Positions 23,660 through 63,129 of a DNA stretch of 64,000 nt are shown in pieces; within the stretch, counting starts at the first letter, position 1; every line of letters starts with the position of its first letter. The DNA lies in NCBI GenBank assembly GCA_009760855.2, contig WPIO01000017.1, positions 5,860,001 to 5,924,000 of the forward strand, read 5' to 3'. Under the pieces are notes generated by a model. It was not told the origin of the DNA and did no database searches. It saw nothing but the letters and a program-made list of their open reading frames with translations. Position numbers and translations under genes: made by a program. Source of the stretch: Cristatella mucedo. Taxonomy: Eukaryota; Bryozoa; Phylactolaemata; Cristatellidae.

Positions 23660-24260
23660 TTGCCTGAGCTTCACAGGCTCCCTGACCTGGCCTCAAATCG
23701 ACTTCCAAGATCCTTTCTCTCTGGCCTACAGATGGGTCACTTCACTCACTTGCACCAGCCTACCTATCCAACCTCCTTACTCTTTCACTGTGCTATAAGT
23801 ACCACCCACTTCTCGGCTTCAAGCTGTCTCACCGTTCGTTGCAATAAAAAAAGTCTGGAATTTGCTTCTGGCATCTGTCACCACATCCATAGACTGTGCA
23901 TCGTTAAAGTCTTAGCTAAAGGTGCAGCTGTTCAGTTCAGCTTTCCCTGCACTCATGTCCAACTTGTCTTTATTCTGAGTGCTTTGCATGCTGATCTGTG
24001 CATGCTTTGGTGCATATTCTAACCAGAGGTACTACTAAACAGCGATCCTCAGTGCTTTTGTAGGCTTGTCTAAGCATGACATTTGCATGTGTTTGCATGC
24101 TTGTATAAGTATCTTGCTTGCCAATCTTAAGTTATACAATAACATTATTCTCAATAATATTATTATATATAACCAATCTTAGTTCTTGCTTCTCTTGCAC
24201 TGAGTTGTAAAGTGTCTATATAGAGATTTTGTTCTCTTTAGGTGAAACATGAATAACTTA
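23660..24260 (+). mobile_element. degenerate LINE 3' fragment
   Basis: A remnant of the GGTCCCTTCATTC..CAGCCTACCTATC string appears near 23735-23770, and the tail AGTGTCTATATAGAGATTTT-GTTCTCTTTAGG ends it near 24240. An AT microsatellite lies at about 24140-24165. Confidence 0.5.
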
Positions 24261-24689
24261 ATGCTTACTATTATCATCAGCACCATGACCGTCTATGAAT
24301 GAGTTATGCCTAGTGCCTATGTAGCCAGTGACGGCAAGCATGTAGTAAGCAAACGATTTGCTGTGACTAAGCCATGTTGGTCGGCACTGACAAGCCAGAT
24401 ATTGGCGTGATGTGATGCCAGATGAGTTGGGGGTATAAGACGGCGTATGATTAAAAAAGGTGTTAGTTGATGAGATGGAGATAGCAGACAGTGATGCCCA
24501 GATCAGTTTTTAAATGCTGGAATCATTGGCAACAAGTCAAACAGTGGTGCTGCCCGCTGCTACGGCTACGTCACGAGTCTGCGAGTTTGAAAAATGATGC
24601 TACTTAGTGCAGTTGATTGCTACGAATTAAATGAATTATATACATTCTTCTCAACATCAAATACACGTGGACAAATATCAATATATATG

Positions 24690-24691
24690 TG

Positions 24692-24778
<87 letters not shown>
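24690..24778. repeat. (TG)n microsatellite
   Basis: About 43 TG dinucleotides, preceded by a short ATATATATG run. Confidence 0.98.
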
Positions 24779-24780
<2 letters not shown>

Positions 24781-25047
24781 GGGGATTGGAGCTAGCAGAG
24801 GCACGATTCGTCTTTGCATAGGACATTATACGATTGACAGATACGTACAGACTGCTGAATTTGGAACTTGTAGGTGACAAGGAACAAATGGTGGGATCTT
24901 GCAAAGTGGTGCCCTGGCTTCCATAAAGAGCTGAGCTGCCGACTGACGACAAACATTAGATGACTGTTTAGGAACATGGTGAGACTGTTCAGAAATGCTC
25001 ATCAAACTGTATTGTAGCAGCACGTGAGACCGATGACCACAAACGTT

Positions 25048-25200
25048 ATATATAATTATATAATTCATTTGTATAGCCCCCAAGAGAACTTAATCTCTAT
25101 TCAGACGCTTCACATATGCTTTGGGGCTCCAGCCCACGACCCCATTCAAACCTTGGTCGGGGCGAGCACCTTAACCACTGGACCAAACCAGCTCATGATA
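25048..25200 (-). repeat. SINE family B copy
   Basis: Reversed family B: its tail (AGAGAACTTAATCTCTATTC), a GGGGCTCCAGCCC box B region, and the head (CCTTAACCACTGGACCAAAC). It has an AT-rich end. Confidence 0.75.
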
Positions 25201-25643
25201 CACTGACGTCCACTGATATCTACGATCCCCAACAATGTTGCCATGGGTTATAGGATTTTAAGGTTAAACTTATAATAACCATGGGGCATAGAAAGAAACC
25301 TGTGCACGACACATACTGCTTATTGACATCTTAAAAGCATACAAAAAATCTCTAACTTCGTGCTTAATAAGACTTTGTCCACGTTGGTTCTTGATGGCCA
25401 ACTTCAACCAGCTGGGTGAAGAAGCTACCAGCTTCTGAACAGTATTGTGGGGTGTCGACTCCCTATACATTTGATGTCGTTGAAAAGGCTGCCTGCCGAG
25501 CTAGGCAAATTTGGACTGCTGCTCAGTCATTAGTCTACGTCATCCCCTGGAGGTTCTGTGGGGCTTAAAAAATCGGCTGAATGACTAGGCCAAGTCGGAA
25601 AATATTTTCCAACCTGCTTGGCAGTGTGCGTTAGGTCACTGAC

Positions 25644-25706
25644 CTGCTGGAACTCAAATGTATTGGCCAAAATCTGGCATACGAAATCTTCACACTTTTC
25701 AGCACA
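25644..25706 (-). CDS. candidate cysteine-containing exon
   Basis: Bounded by an AG and donor GTCAGTGAC, 21 codons read CAEKCEDFVCQILANTFEFQ. The spacing C-x3-C-x4-C hints at a zinc-binding segment such as a B-box edge, but it is short. Its phase does not join directly to the exon at 22086, so another exon would be needed. Weak. Confidence 0.25.
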
Positions 25707-25989
25707 CTGAACATACATTCGAGTCCATAATGCCATAAATGCAATGAAGCGACCGATGCCTCCGCCGGAAAAGCATCCAAACTATAATTCCACCACTAAC
25801 ATGTTTAACAACATGCTGAATGTGATCTGTTAAGTACCATTCACAAACAAACACACACTCACACACACACAGAGGAGAATATTCCAAAGCATGGCATATT
25901 TTCACAGTAAGAGCAAAGCAGTACATACCTCTTGAAGTCTCGAGGATCCATCTGCACAGTGGAATAGCACTACCTACAGTGATAGATAG

Positions 25990-27715
25990 ATGTCAGAACA
26001 GAATCACAGCGAGGCTTTAATGTAATAAAATTTAGTAATAGTAGACTTAAAACACATAAATCAACCAACCTGACAGTCAAACTTGAAAGGCAAAGCAACA
26101 CTAGGGAATATGCTGCAATATGTAAATACAGTAGCATCCTCTAATATAAGATTGCTCGAATCCACATTCTTACATGCAACGCATTCCCATATTCAGAGTG
26201 AGACTAATATTGCTTAAACTTAACAGGATTTCTTTATAGTTAATTAAACAGCATAAAACAATCAAGGCACACATAATTATGCTCTAATTATTTAAAGAAG
26301 TGTGTAATTCTCCGATGGATGCGATTTTGGGATGCGTTTTTCTCGATCTTATCTGTTCTACATTAGGACTGTTGCACTTTCTTTTTCGTTAAAGATTCCC
26401 TTTGGTTAGTGCTATCTTTGCGAATCTCTTTTTCTGCTTTCTATATTTTGGAGATGGTCTACTGACTCTCGTTAAACTCCTCGGCAATAGCAGGTTGCTT
26501 TCTTTTTATTTTAACACCTACACAACTTTCGGCTTGCTCTCAATTACAAGCATATTTTTTGAAGAACTAACCATGATACTGCTATGAAGAATAAATTAAA
26601 TAACTATAACTAGTAAAATAACTAAATAACTAGTTATTAGCCCATCAAAAATGACAGTGTTATAACTACGCAACCTTCACTAGTTCAAGATGTGACACAA
26701 CTCGTGCAATGTGCAAAGACCTTAGCTAGCAATGAGCAGACGATAACAACACAGCACTCGATATTCTGCATGCAGAGCTAACGACAACACTATTAGGACA
26801 ATCATAACAATAGCCTGCATATTTCATCTGATACAACAGGTGATTCCAGCCGACAGCTAACAGGTTTAAAAACAACTCACGCTCAGGCAGCAGACCTCGA
26901 CTCGACCAGCAGACCCGTTGCTCCAGGAGAAAGCAACTGCAGCCTGGACCGTACCTTATATAAAGGTCAGGGTTTAGTCATGTCATAATCTCATTCATAC
27001 ATAATCATACATAGCAATGCTCATAAGCTTCGAATTATTACGGTTATTTAATAAGCCACTCGGCTCTAATTAAGCAGTATAGCTCACAGTTCGCCAGAGC
27101 TCATAGTTCATAATCCAGGTTCAGCTATCAAGCTCATAGTTCATAATCTCGTTACATTACAACCGGCAAACAAGCAACCAATAAACAAGCTGTGAAAGGC
27201 CCACACAAATTATGCTTACTGTCTTACATTCTGTATATGTGCACTTGGCAGATTATAAATCGAAAATCAATCATAACACCTATTATTATATGCCAAGTAT
27301 CGTATATCCGATAATCATTACATAAATTTGAAATTCCCACTGTGGGAAATTTTCAAAAAATCTGGGATGCAGAACTGCTATTTTCATAAGTAGAGTATTC
27401 CTTGAAGACTGAAACGACCAATACCAGCTAAACTCTGACATTAAAACCTCAAGCCTAGCAAGTAAGTTCCAGTCAGGTCAGGTCAGGTCATAGTTCATTG
27501 CATGCACAACAAAAAATGCTTAAATTTGGACTGCTCTATGGCAATCTCTCCAGCATAATACCAACTTTGTCTTGGCGAGTCACAGACTGGAATTAATACA
27601 TGAATATTGCCCACAGAAAACCAGGGCTTTCAGCAATTGAGCAATGGCCTTTCCTTAGGGACCATACCATAAACAGGTGCTTAGAAGCATAGAACAGAAG
27701 ACTTGTACAGTTTCC
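25990..27715. other. AT-rich stretch, nothing recognised
   Basis: No exon-like segment, repeat family or tandem array that I can support, apart from a short AGGTC repeat near 27475-27490. Confidence 0.4.
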
Positions 27716-27718
27716 CTT

Positions 27719-28345
27719 TTAATAATAATAACAATATTAATAATAATGCACTTGATAAAGCACCCTCGGAGAACTCAATCTCTTTCTAGGCGCTTTACAT
27801 TTGCTGCACAGGGAACGTGATTGAATGGTGAGTAAAATCATGCTTAATAAACAACATGAATAACATGGTTAGGGGTGACATGCACAGGGTCAGCATGCAA
27901 ATGCGGTTAGTGGCAGCATGCACAGTGTCAGCATGCATAAGCACGTGATGGACGAATCATAGGGACCCACTAAATGCTGTCCTAAGTAGGTGTGTGTTTT
28001 AAGTTCCTTTTAAATGTGGTCAGGTCAGGGGATGTTCTGACGCAGATCGGGAGGGAGTTCCAGGCTTTGGGAGCATACGAACTAAATGCACGGTCTCCAA
28101 AGGATTTGAGGTTTGTGCGAGGTATTTCAAGACTGTTGGATTCCGAAAAGCAGGTGGTACGATGCTTAGCCTGGTGGGGGAGTATGTCGGAGAGATAGGC
28201 TGGAGCCATAGAATGAGGTGACCTAAAAGTGAGTGACGAAACCTTGAAGTCGATCTGTTGCTTGACTAGGAGCCAGTGCAGGTCGGCGAGAAGTGGTGTG
28301 ATGTGGCAACTGCGCCGCTCTCGACAGACAAGCATAGCTGCGTTT
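27719..28345 (-). mobile_element. L2/CR1-like LINE 3' portion
   Basis: Minus-strand frame 27982-28335 encodes the LINE C-terminal segment (HWLLVKQQIDFKVSSLTFRS, AYLSDILPHQAKHRT and SLEIPRTNLKSFGDRAFSSY), then 3' UTR and an (ATT)n tail at 27719-27750. The same peptide recurs at 61703-62113, 37807-38100, 51700-51980 and 63600-63870. Confidence 0.8.
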
Positions 28346-29564
28346 CTGGTGGCTATCCATTTTTGCTAAGCCTTCCTTAGTCAAAAAAAGCTTGGGACAT
28401 TAGGATTGATTCAATACAGCAAGAGCTGCCACACATAAGCTCCTCTCCCTCTAGGCTACCGGAAATGTGTTTTAGTTAAGACTAAAAATCCCATCAAAGA
28501 GTGACCTTTAACTTGCAATTTCATCCAAGTGTTCTCTTTGCTATCTGAGGATAGGTAGCTGCATGTATAAAGGCCGATAAGCCAACATTCTCATCAACAT
28601 CGACCTACAAGATCTACCACAACGGACAGATACCCATACAGGGCATACCACTGAAAATCCAATATAAAACCGTTGCAGCTGCATCCGCCACTCGCTTTCG
28701 TTGCCCCTCTCTGTGAAATAAATTAGCTGTCCCATGCATACGATGCTTGCACTGTGCAGGTCGAGCTTCATGACTGCAGCACTCACTTCCAGAATCGTTG
28801 CACCATGATACTGCAATCTCCAGCACTTCTTTTCCAGCCACCATTTAGTGGCACTTCTGCTCACTTAGGGGCACTTCCTCGACTGCTCTCCCACTCGAGC
28901 TAATATCAATAGCTATATTGTACTTTTTGTTTGCTCGAAAAAAAATAAAAAGTGGTTTCATTAGGCCACGGAGAACTCTCCGGTGCAATAACCACTGACC
29001 CCAATAGCAGCCCTGCAAATTCCAACTAAGAACAGTCTGACTGTGATAAGAAGATGCACAGAATACAGGATGGCACCAAAAAGTAAAGGCACCAAAAAGT
29101 AAAGGCACCGGTTGGCTGACTCAGCAACCTTATTTATATTGCAACCTTCGACCTAAGCCGTTAAGTGTCATTGAAGGAGTCTGCTTTATACAGTGCACCA
29201 CTTTCAGAATGCATTTAATGATAGAAGGGAGACTTGCAATAGGTACAGCCACGATCAAACGTTGACAGCTGCCGATGCAGCTAAGCATAGGAATGTTGAA
29301 GGGACATGTCGGTCCAAGGGGGCCAGAACCCGTTGGCCCACACCTTGCCTATGCTCATGGGGCTTGGATTGAACACATTCGGGTGGCTATAGCCGAATCC
29401 CCACTCAAACTGGTACCTTATCCTTTTAGGTGCAACGGAATAAACTCGTGCTATTCTGCATTGGCATGAGAAAATCTGATCATCTTCCTAACTGGTAAGT
29501 CATACTGTTCATTGGAAAAATACTGACTGCAAATACACGGTGAAATGGACCTTAGCTAATACAG

Positions 29565-29712
29565 GTGCTGGTGCTGGCTCTTCACAACCCAGGCCGTGGG
29601 TGTGTCCTGCAGTGGAATATCGTCTATTGCCCACTGTAAGCATCAGTGATAGCCGTTAAGGCTCTTCTGCCGATACATACATGAGGCTGTTGAATCAGCT
29701 AACATTTAACTT
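29565..29712 (+). repeat. SINE family A fragment
   Basis: CTCTTCACAACCCAGGCCGT, a degenerate box B, ATCGTCTATTGCCCACTGTA and GAGGCTGTTGAATCAGCTAA match the family. Confidence 0.6.
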
Positions 29713-30677
29713 TAAATAGCACCTTCGACTGGCACTAATTTCAAACGGCTACCTTCTGCCCAAAATGTATCAGAGCACCCTAACCCAACCAAAAATAATC
29801 CTGATGCCAAAACCTGATTAAACCAGGAATGTCTTGACTCCACAAAGAAAAAATCAAGGTAATTACTAATGCTTCTGTCTTGACCCAAAAACAACTAAAG
29901 CCCCAGAATTAGGCATGGTTGAAGAGATCTGAATCTAGAGAACCAGTGGCCTCCAAGTCGATTGGCACTCGGTTAAAAAAGGCCACAAGACTGGTAGTCT
30001 CGTGTAATAACAGAATGCGTTGGTTTTGAGGTCGGCATTATTCTATGCTACTGCCTCATTACTCCAAATCAGCCTTCTGGTTCACAAGTTCTGGATGTGG
30101 CAATATTTTGGAGGTGTTCATATTTAAGTACTGCCTTTAAAATTCGTCAGGTTTCTGGTTATTCTAGTAAATGAGCTATCGCTCCAGTGGCAAGATAATG
30201 ATACCGACCTCAATGCAGTTGGTGCATGAGGCCACGTGTCTCCAGTCCATCTCTCCACTACTGAACACCGACTTGGCAACCGCTGATCCCGACGATCTTG
30301 AAATTATTTGGCAGTGTGTAATTCTGGGATGTGTTAGTGTTGGCGGCCTCTGAACTTTCTATTATAATTTGCCAGCAACTGGGGATGGGTGAAGAAGCCA
30401 GCTCCTACCTGGTCAACAACAAATTTGATCTTCCGAAGTGAGCCCATATAAAAAAAACTGTTCTCAGCACACGGGACGACATGAGCTGCCCACTTCATCG
30501 GAGGGGTTGGGGTGTGATGCTTATAGCACTGTTGTTAAATGTAAAAAGGCTGAATTTTCCTATTACTTTTTTGTGAACATTGCCATCAGCCGGTTCACTT
30601 TAGTCTTCGAATTAGAATTACTAGAACTACTTGTACGGGGTTGTTATTTAAATGTATATGGCACCAAATGATCTTTA

Positions 30678-30830
30678 TGCCAAGCTGGTTTGGTCCAGCG
30701 GTTAAGGTGCTCGCCCCGACCAAGGTCTGGCTGAGGTCGTGGGCTCGAGCCCCAAGGCACATGTGAAGCGCCTGAATAGTGATTAAGTTCTCTTAGGGCG
30801 CTATACAAATGAACTGTATTTATAATGCAA
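30678..30830 (+). repeat. SINE family B, best-preserved copy
   Basis: Starts CCAAGCTGGTTTGGTCCAGC, contains GGGCTCGAGCCCC at the box B position, then GTGAAGCGCCTGAATAGTG, ATTAAGTTCTCTTAGGGCGC and an AT-rich end. Confidence 0.8.
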
Positions 30831-31175
30831 AAAATGGTAGAAAATAGCGATTCTGGAGGATGCAGCCACACCTATTGGTTCCTACGTAATATCAAGTGTA
30901 TAAAAGCAAGTGCCAGTCAGACCGACTTCGAGCAATATTTAACAGCTAACGAAATGGCACAGCAGCGTTATGCAGTCATTCACTCGGTCACATGGATGTC
31001 AGTGCCAATAAGCAGTAGCAATACATTCGTCTGTATGGGTCTCAGCCTGCCAGCAGCCACTATCGGCTGGGCATCCTTGGTCCTAATCGCATGTGGCCAA
31101 CAGAACGCCCACCCGTCAACTGACAAGGCTGCCCCTATTACTTAAGATTGCTTGATCTTGGCAGAGAGTACTTAC

Positions 31176-31262
31176 GAGGCTCTCGGGCCACAGGTACGAC
31201 GATGATCCGACCACGTCCCTGAAGAGCTGCAACGGCTGCCACACTAACATCACTTATCCTAG
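31176..31262 (-). CDS. candidate minus-strand exon near the CpG-rich region
   Basis: Acceptor CAAACCTGCCTTCAG and a consensus donor (GTAAGTACT) bound 87 bases. The open frame reads RISDVSVAAVAALQGRGRII and continues VVPVAREP. I do not recognise it. It is about 2 kb from the CpG-rich segment at 33 kb on the strand of the Tudor gene, so it could be one of the first exons of a divergent gene. Confidence 0.35.
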
Positions 31263-31329
31263 CTGAAGGCAGGTTTGAATCATTTCTGGTCGGTCTACTA
31301 TATAGTGGTAGAATTGTAAAAGACAACCA

Positions 31330-33035
31330 CAGAAAAGCTAAAGAGCAAGAGCAACTTTTTTATGTAGACCAAGATTATAACAACACGAGGTTTCCCTAGC
31401 ATGTGCCTACCATCACTCGATACCTCGGTCAGCAGTCAGAAAAAATTACTACAGTGGATTACCAGCCTAAAGTGCTTAAACATTGTAACAATGTTAACAG
31501 TAAACATAACCCCATAATGTCGCATGAGAACATGCGGACTGCACCACTTTTCACTGCAAGAAAGATACCACCACAGGTGGACACCAATAGCTTCTTTCTG
31601 TGAATATTACTGCGATAGTCAGCCAGCAACAGAGAAATGCGTCCAAGCTAAACATCTGCCCTTTAAGTATGGGTCCCTAAGATAATGAATTCAAGCTAAT
31701 AGCCACAGATTAACTAGTAAAGGACTTGCGTCTACAAACCAGAATGCCGCCTGAACAACAATCCTACACTAAAGGCATACAACATACACCCGATCGTACA
31801 CAGCATGTGGTCCGATCCTTCCAGTTGCAAAGGACCTAATCTTTGGATAAGCTCAAACCACATTATCTCTGAGGAGCAGCTTCTTCAAGCAGAATGCAAG
31901 GCTGCATACGATACACACAATACAAGTGACACGATCACACATACGAGCAGCTTTTAAATGCTAGTAGGGATGACAACGAATAGGCAATTAACTTAATGCT
32001 GGTTAAACAGACAACACCACGCAAGCCTTGCTTTACCAGGTTTCCTAACGTGCTACCAGAGGACCCTAGTCAGAGTCATCTGACGAAGCATCAAGGTGAG
32101 CAAACAGGCTGCACCTTTGGTGTGAGCATCCAGCCTACCAGCTGAAGTCCCTCACAGTTGGCACACTGGCTGTAAGCACAGACTTTTGGAAGCCAGTAAA
32201 ATAGCTCTAGCTTCCTGCTACTTTTGATAGGCATTGTTGCTCCTTATTACCAATTCCTTTGTTTTGGTTTTTCGTGTTTTCTTTGAGCCACACCAACATG
32301 AATGGGCACACACCTTGCCTTGCAGGCTTACGTGGAGTCTACACGGTCGGTCTCTTCTTGATCCTGCTTCGGTCTTTCTTCGTGCAGTTTATGCAGTCAG
32401 TTTGCCTACTATCCTTCCTTCTAGGCTCCTATTCATTCGAAAGCTGCCCTCAATGGTAGCCACAGGAGCACTTTTAAGCTCCACGAACTAAACGATCTAA
32501 AGTCATCGACATACCTGATCCCTAAACAAAAAGTCGGCTTTCGTAATTAGCGCATTTACGACCGTGTCCCTCAGCTAGCACTGAGCGCTTCGGCTGGCCC
32601 TACGGGCAGGCTTTGTCGTTGGCTTACTGCCTCCCACCCAAAATATCCTGTCCCTATCGCTTGCCCTTTTAATGTGCCACAAAAATTCCCAGCCAATTAA
32701 TAGATCATTTCTGTACGGCGGTCCGCCGGGTAAGTCCACTCCATTCACCTAACGTTTAGGTATAAACGGAAATAAAATATTCCTATTATTGTCCGAAATC
32801 AAAGGGGAGCAGGCCTTGGGGGCAATGTCAATTACATGCGGTTACAATGACAATGGGCTGTCTCTTTGCCAATGATTGCACTAATAACCCGATAGGTATC
32901 CTGGCACCTCCAGCTATTGATTTAGCAATTATTTCTCATTGCGCTCCATATTTGACTATCGCACCAAATGCTGAGTAACTTCAGCCAAGACAAAAGTCAA
33001 CGAGTCCTAAAACGAGGACCAGGTAGCTGCAAGCT
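31330..33035. other. no feature recognised
   Basis: Between the candidate exon at 31.2 kb and the CpG-rich region. Short frames only; no repeat family identified. Confidence 0.4.
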
Positions 33036-33039
33036 GCAA

Positions 33040-33760
33040 GTGCGTCACGAGATATCGAGCCCAAGCGCAACTACCGCGGTGACTCGCGCGGTGACTCGCG
33101 CGGCGTCGTATCGCGCGGAATGCGGCTAATACATCGCGGCACCGCGGCGTCGCTCAGTCCCTCGCTCAATGCACACCCTGTTTATCACGGCCGATGAGTG
33201 AACGTCGGGAGTTTAAGATTTCAGCCGTGCGAGACCATTCTTTGAAAAAAGCATGACTATGCACGCAGGTAGCCTCACGTGTGAGTCCACTAATCGCCAG
33301 TGACGTAGCGGCAGATTTCCGGCAACACGACCGCGGGAACTGCAATACATGCGCTAAAAGCAAGTCAGCACGATATTAAGTCCAAGTTCATCCATGGGTA
33401 TCTAAAAATTTCCTCCAATTGATGCTAGTTGGTAGATCAGACCGGGTCGCTAATAAGCCGAGCAGGCGCGGCGTACCCGGTAGAAAGCAGCTCGGGCCGG
33501 GCCGGCCGGCACGTGCAGATCCCCGGTATCTCATTTAAAACTTACGTACCGTACCTAGTACAGGCGACCGCCAACAAAGTACGGCACGTCACAGCAATAG
33601 ATAAGCATTTTCTTTGAGACGTGTTACGCAACTAACGCAACTAGTCACTCAGGCATACCTAGCTTCGGGGCATAGAAACGCACGGCCACGATACCGCAGC
33701 AACCTGCAGACACTGATCGAACTGGGCGCCACACGGAAGCATGTGACCATCCTTCGCATC
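33040..33760 (+). promoter_or_regulatory. CpG-rich promoter region and 5' UTR of SNX27
   Basis: CpG density rises sharply from about 33050 through exon 1 to about 34400, in contrast with the AT-rich flanks. It contains a direct repeat of GGTGACTCGCGC near 33078-33105, clusters of CGCGCGG, and a GGCCGGCCGGCACGTG box near 33495-33515. No TATA box stands out. It may serve both SNX27 and a divergent minus-strand gene; that is inference. Confidence 0.6.
33741..33746 (+). promoter_or_regulatory. start-stop upstream ORF (ATGTGA)
   Basis: An ATG directly followed by TGA lies 14 bases before the SNX27 start codon, out of frame with it. If it is in the mature 5' UTR, such an element can stall or divert initiating ribosomes. 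Confidence 0.5.
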
Positions 33761-60550
<26,790 letters not shown>

Positions 60551-60908
60551 GATTGCCACTGCAGGCTCACGTGCTAGTTGACCTGCTCATGTTTCCTGAT
60601 GTGCCAATGCAAATGGTTTAAAGTTTACTGTCGAGTACATAACATTTGTATTGCTCTTTTGGCCGACTTGTACCAGGGCAGTTGTGCCAAGTGCTCGTTA
60701 TATTTTAGATACATTGTTTTCCAATGTATTTGTGCATGGAACGCGTTATCTCTTGCTTGGTGCACATCGCATTTCATCATAGTCCTACATACTGATGAAG
60801 AAACTGTGAAACCGTCGTGAACAAAATGTAATGATAATTTCAGTTCTCGGTCATGCTGCTTTTGCCTGCCTATCATATGACTTAAAATTTTCTTTGTATC
60901 AAAGTGCT

Positions 60909-60914
60909 AATAAA
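60909..60914 (+). terminator. candidate poly(A) signal of SNX27
   Basis: AATAAA lies 359 bases after the proposed stop codon in an AT-rich setting. Another AATAAA occurs near 61221. Confidence 0.5.
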
Positions 60915-61400
60915 TATTGTTGGAAAAAGTGTGTTATTAATTAACCAGTCCTGTTAACTTTGGAAATATCATGATTTTTATATAGCCGACCTATTCTCCA
61001 GTTGTGCATCCACAAGATGTATCAACCACTTCATTTTTGTGTTGCAAGAGCCAAAGTTTGGATATCTGGATGCACTAACCTGTGGATGGCCATCATTCGA
61101 TAATTTTTTGGTGTATACCGTGAGGTTATGCCCATAGTTTAATCGGCAAATGACTGGACCTAAATAAGGCATGTGATGAGCATGGTGCAGCTTTTCTTTT
61201 AAAAATAAGCTGCTCAATACAAATAAAGGATATAAAAAGCCTTAGTGAGAGTCACGGGCACTGACTTGGAGTTTAGTTTGGAAATTTCTTTGAAACCTGG
61301 TAAGATGTGCTCTGTATGGATTGCACATGGAATTGCTATAGCCACTGCAGGTCCATTTGAAATGACTGGCTCGACTTACCGACCGACAAATGCTGGGATC
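60915..61400. other. downstream flank of SNX27, nothing recognised
   Basis: AT-rich, with a second AATAAA near 61221. No exon or repeat family supported. Confidence 0.4.
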
Positions 61401-61404
61401 CAGC

Positions 61405-62113
61405 ATTTATCTTATAATAATAATAATAATAATAATTCACTTGATAAAGCACCCTCAGAGAACTTAATCTCTCTCTAGGCGCTTTACATTTGCTGCAAAG
61501 TGAAATGCAATTGAATGGTAAGTAAAATCTTGCTTGAAAAACAAACAAAATGAATAATATGGTTAGGGGTGACATGCACAGGGTCAGCATGCGAATGTGG
61601 TTAGTGGCAGCATGCACAGTGTCAGCACGCATAAGCACATGAAGAACGAATCACAGGGACCCGCTAAATGCTGTCCTAAATAGGTGTGTTTTTAGGTTCC
61701 TTTTAAATGTGGTCAGGTCGGGGGGGGGATGTTCTGACGCAGGTCGGGAGGGAGTTCCAGGCTGTGGGAGCATACGAACTAAATACACGGTCTCCAAAGG
61801 ATTTAAGGTTTGTACGAGGTATTTCTAGACTGTTGGATTCCGAAAAGCAGGTGGTACGATGCTTGGCCTGATGGGGTAGTATATCTGAAAGATAGGCTGT
61901 AGCCATAGAATGAAGGGACCTAAAAGTGAGCGACAAAACCTTGAAGTAAATCCGTTGCTTGACTGGGAGCCAGTGCAGGTCGGCGAGAAGTGGAGTAATG
62001 TGGCAACTGTGACGCTCACGACAGACAAGTCTGGCTGCCGAGTTTTGCACCAGCTGCAATCGCCTGTTCGCACATGCTGGTAGGCCAGTAGCATTTTTAA
62101 CGTGGAGGAGCAA
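61405..62113 (-). mobile_element. L2/CR1-like LINE 3' portion
   Basis: Minus-strand frame 61703-62113 encodes [40 protein letters not shown] and NLKSFGDRVFSSYAPTAWNS. It is followed by the 3' UTR and an (ATT)n tail at 61413-61437. One of the better-preserved C-terminal pieces. Confidence 0.85.
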
Positions 62114-62264
62114 ATTCAGATTAAGACTGATCTTTTGTTCCGTAAAAATGCAGGGGTTGTGCTCCCTACTACCTGGATGTTAACCCAAGTTGTAGGTGCT
62201 CGAACTTTGCGAGACCAGGACGTGGGTCCTGTGACCAGTTCCTGGTCCTGGTGAAGCAATTCTT

Positions 62265-62500
62265 TATTGCAAGGTGCTCGCTCTTCACAACCTAGGTCGT
62301 GGGATCGAATCCTGCAGTGAGCGATCGTCTATTGCCCACTGCTAGTGCTGGTGATAGCCATGAAGACTCGCCGACGCTATGCAAATGAGGTGGCTACATC
62401 GGCTACATGTTATTAATTACCCTCTGCCAGTGGGAGCTTAGTAAAGTAGCTGCTGAGGCTCTTCTGCAGCTTTATAAAGGAGGCTGCTGAATCATCTCAC
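62265..62500 (+). repeat. SINE family A, one copy plus a partial second copy
   Basis: GCTCGCTCTTCACAACCTAG, box B GTGGGATCGAATCCTGC, GCGATCGTCTATTGCCCACT, then from 62440 a repeat of the 3' part (GCTGAGGCTCTTCTGC, GGCTGCTGAATCATC). Confidence 0.6.
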
Positions 62501-63129
62501 CTCTTCAAAACTTCCTAGTTCGACTGCCTAAAGAGTCCAATCCTCCGTAACGGCAAGCTTTCAAGACTGGCTCGTTAGCTTAGCTGCTCCGGCTTTCATG
62601 CACGGGAAAGACAGAATAAAAGAAAGCCAAAAAAGGTGAGGATTGTTAACAAAAGGAAACAATTGGTCAATAACGGAACAAAAACTACACTAAAGCCAGC
62701 CATAGTTCTTCAAGCTTCAACATAGAAAATATGCTGCCTGTCATGTAGGACTGCCTAAACCTTTTCAGCACATGTTCACCTCGACCGCCGCTTGGGCAGT
62801 TGCACTTACATACCTGTCACTCGTTCCTGATGTGTGAGTGACTGTGTATGCTAGATGAAAACCTGAACTGGTTTTGTCCGATGTACTCAGTACAGGCTGT
62901 GCTAGATCACATCACTCGGTCGAGCTCTACGCTCGTGACAAGCATGCATACATAAATGAATGACATCAAAATGTGGGCATTTGGCCTGCAGAAAGTAATT
63001 ATCGTAATAATAATCTGCCTTGTCGTATCCAGCTCCCCGTAACGTGGTCGGCGACGGCTGAGATTGCGACTAATCAAACTTGCCGGACAGACGGAAGAGT
63101 GGAGGGAGCAGTAAAAAACGGAGACGTCC

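Noticed and set aside
23330-23674. 114-codon minus-strand frame
   Set aside because: No domain and no convincing splice borders; overlaps a decayed LINE region on the other strand.
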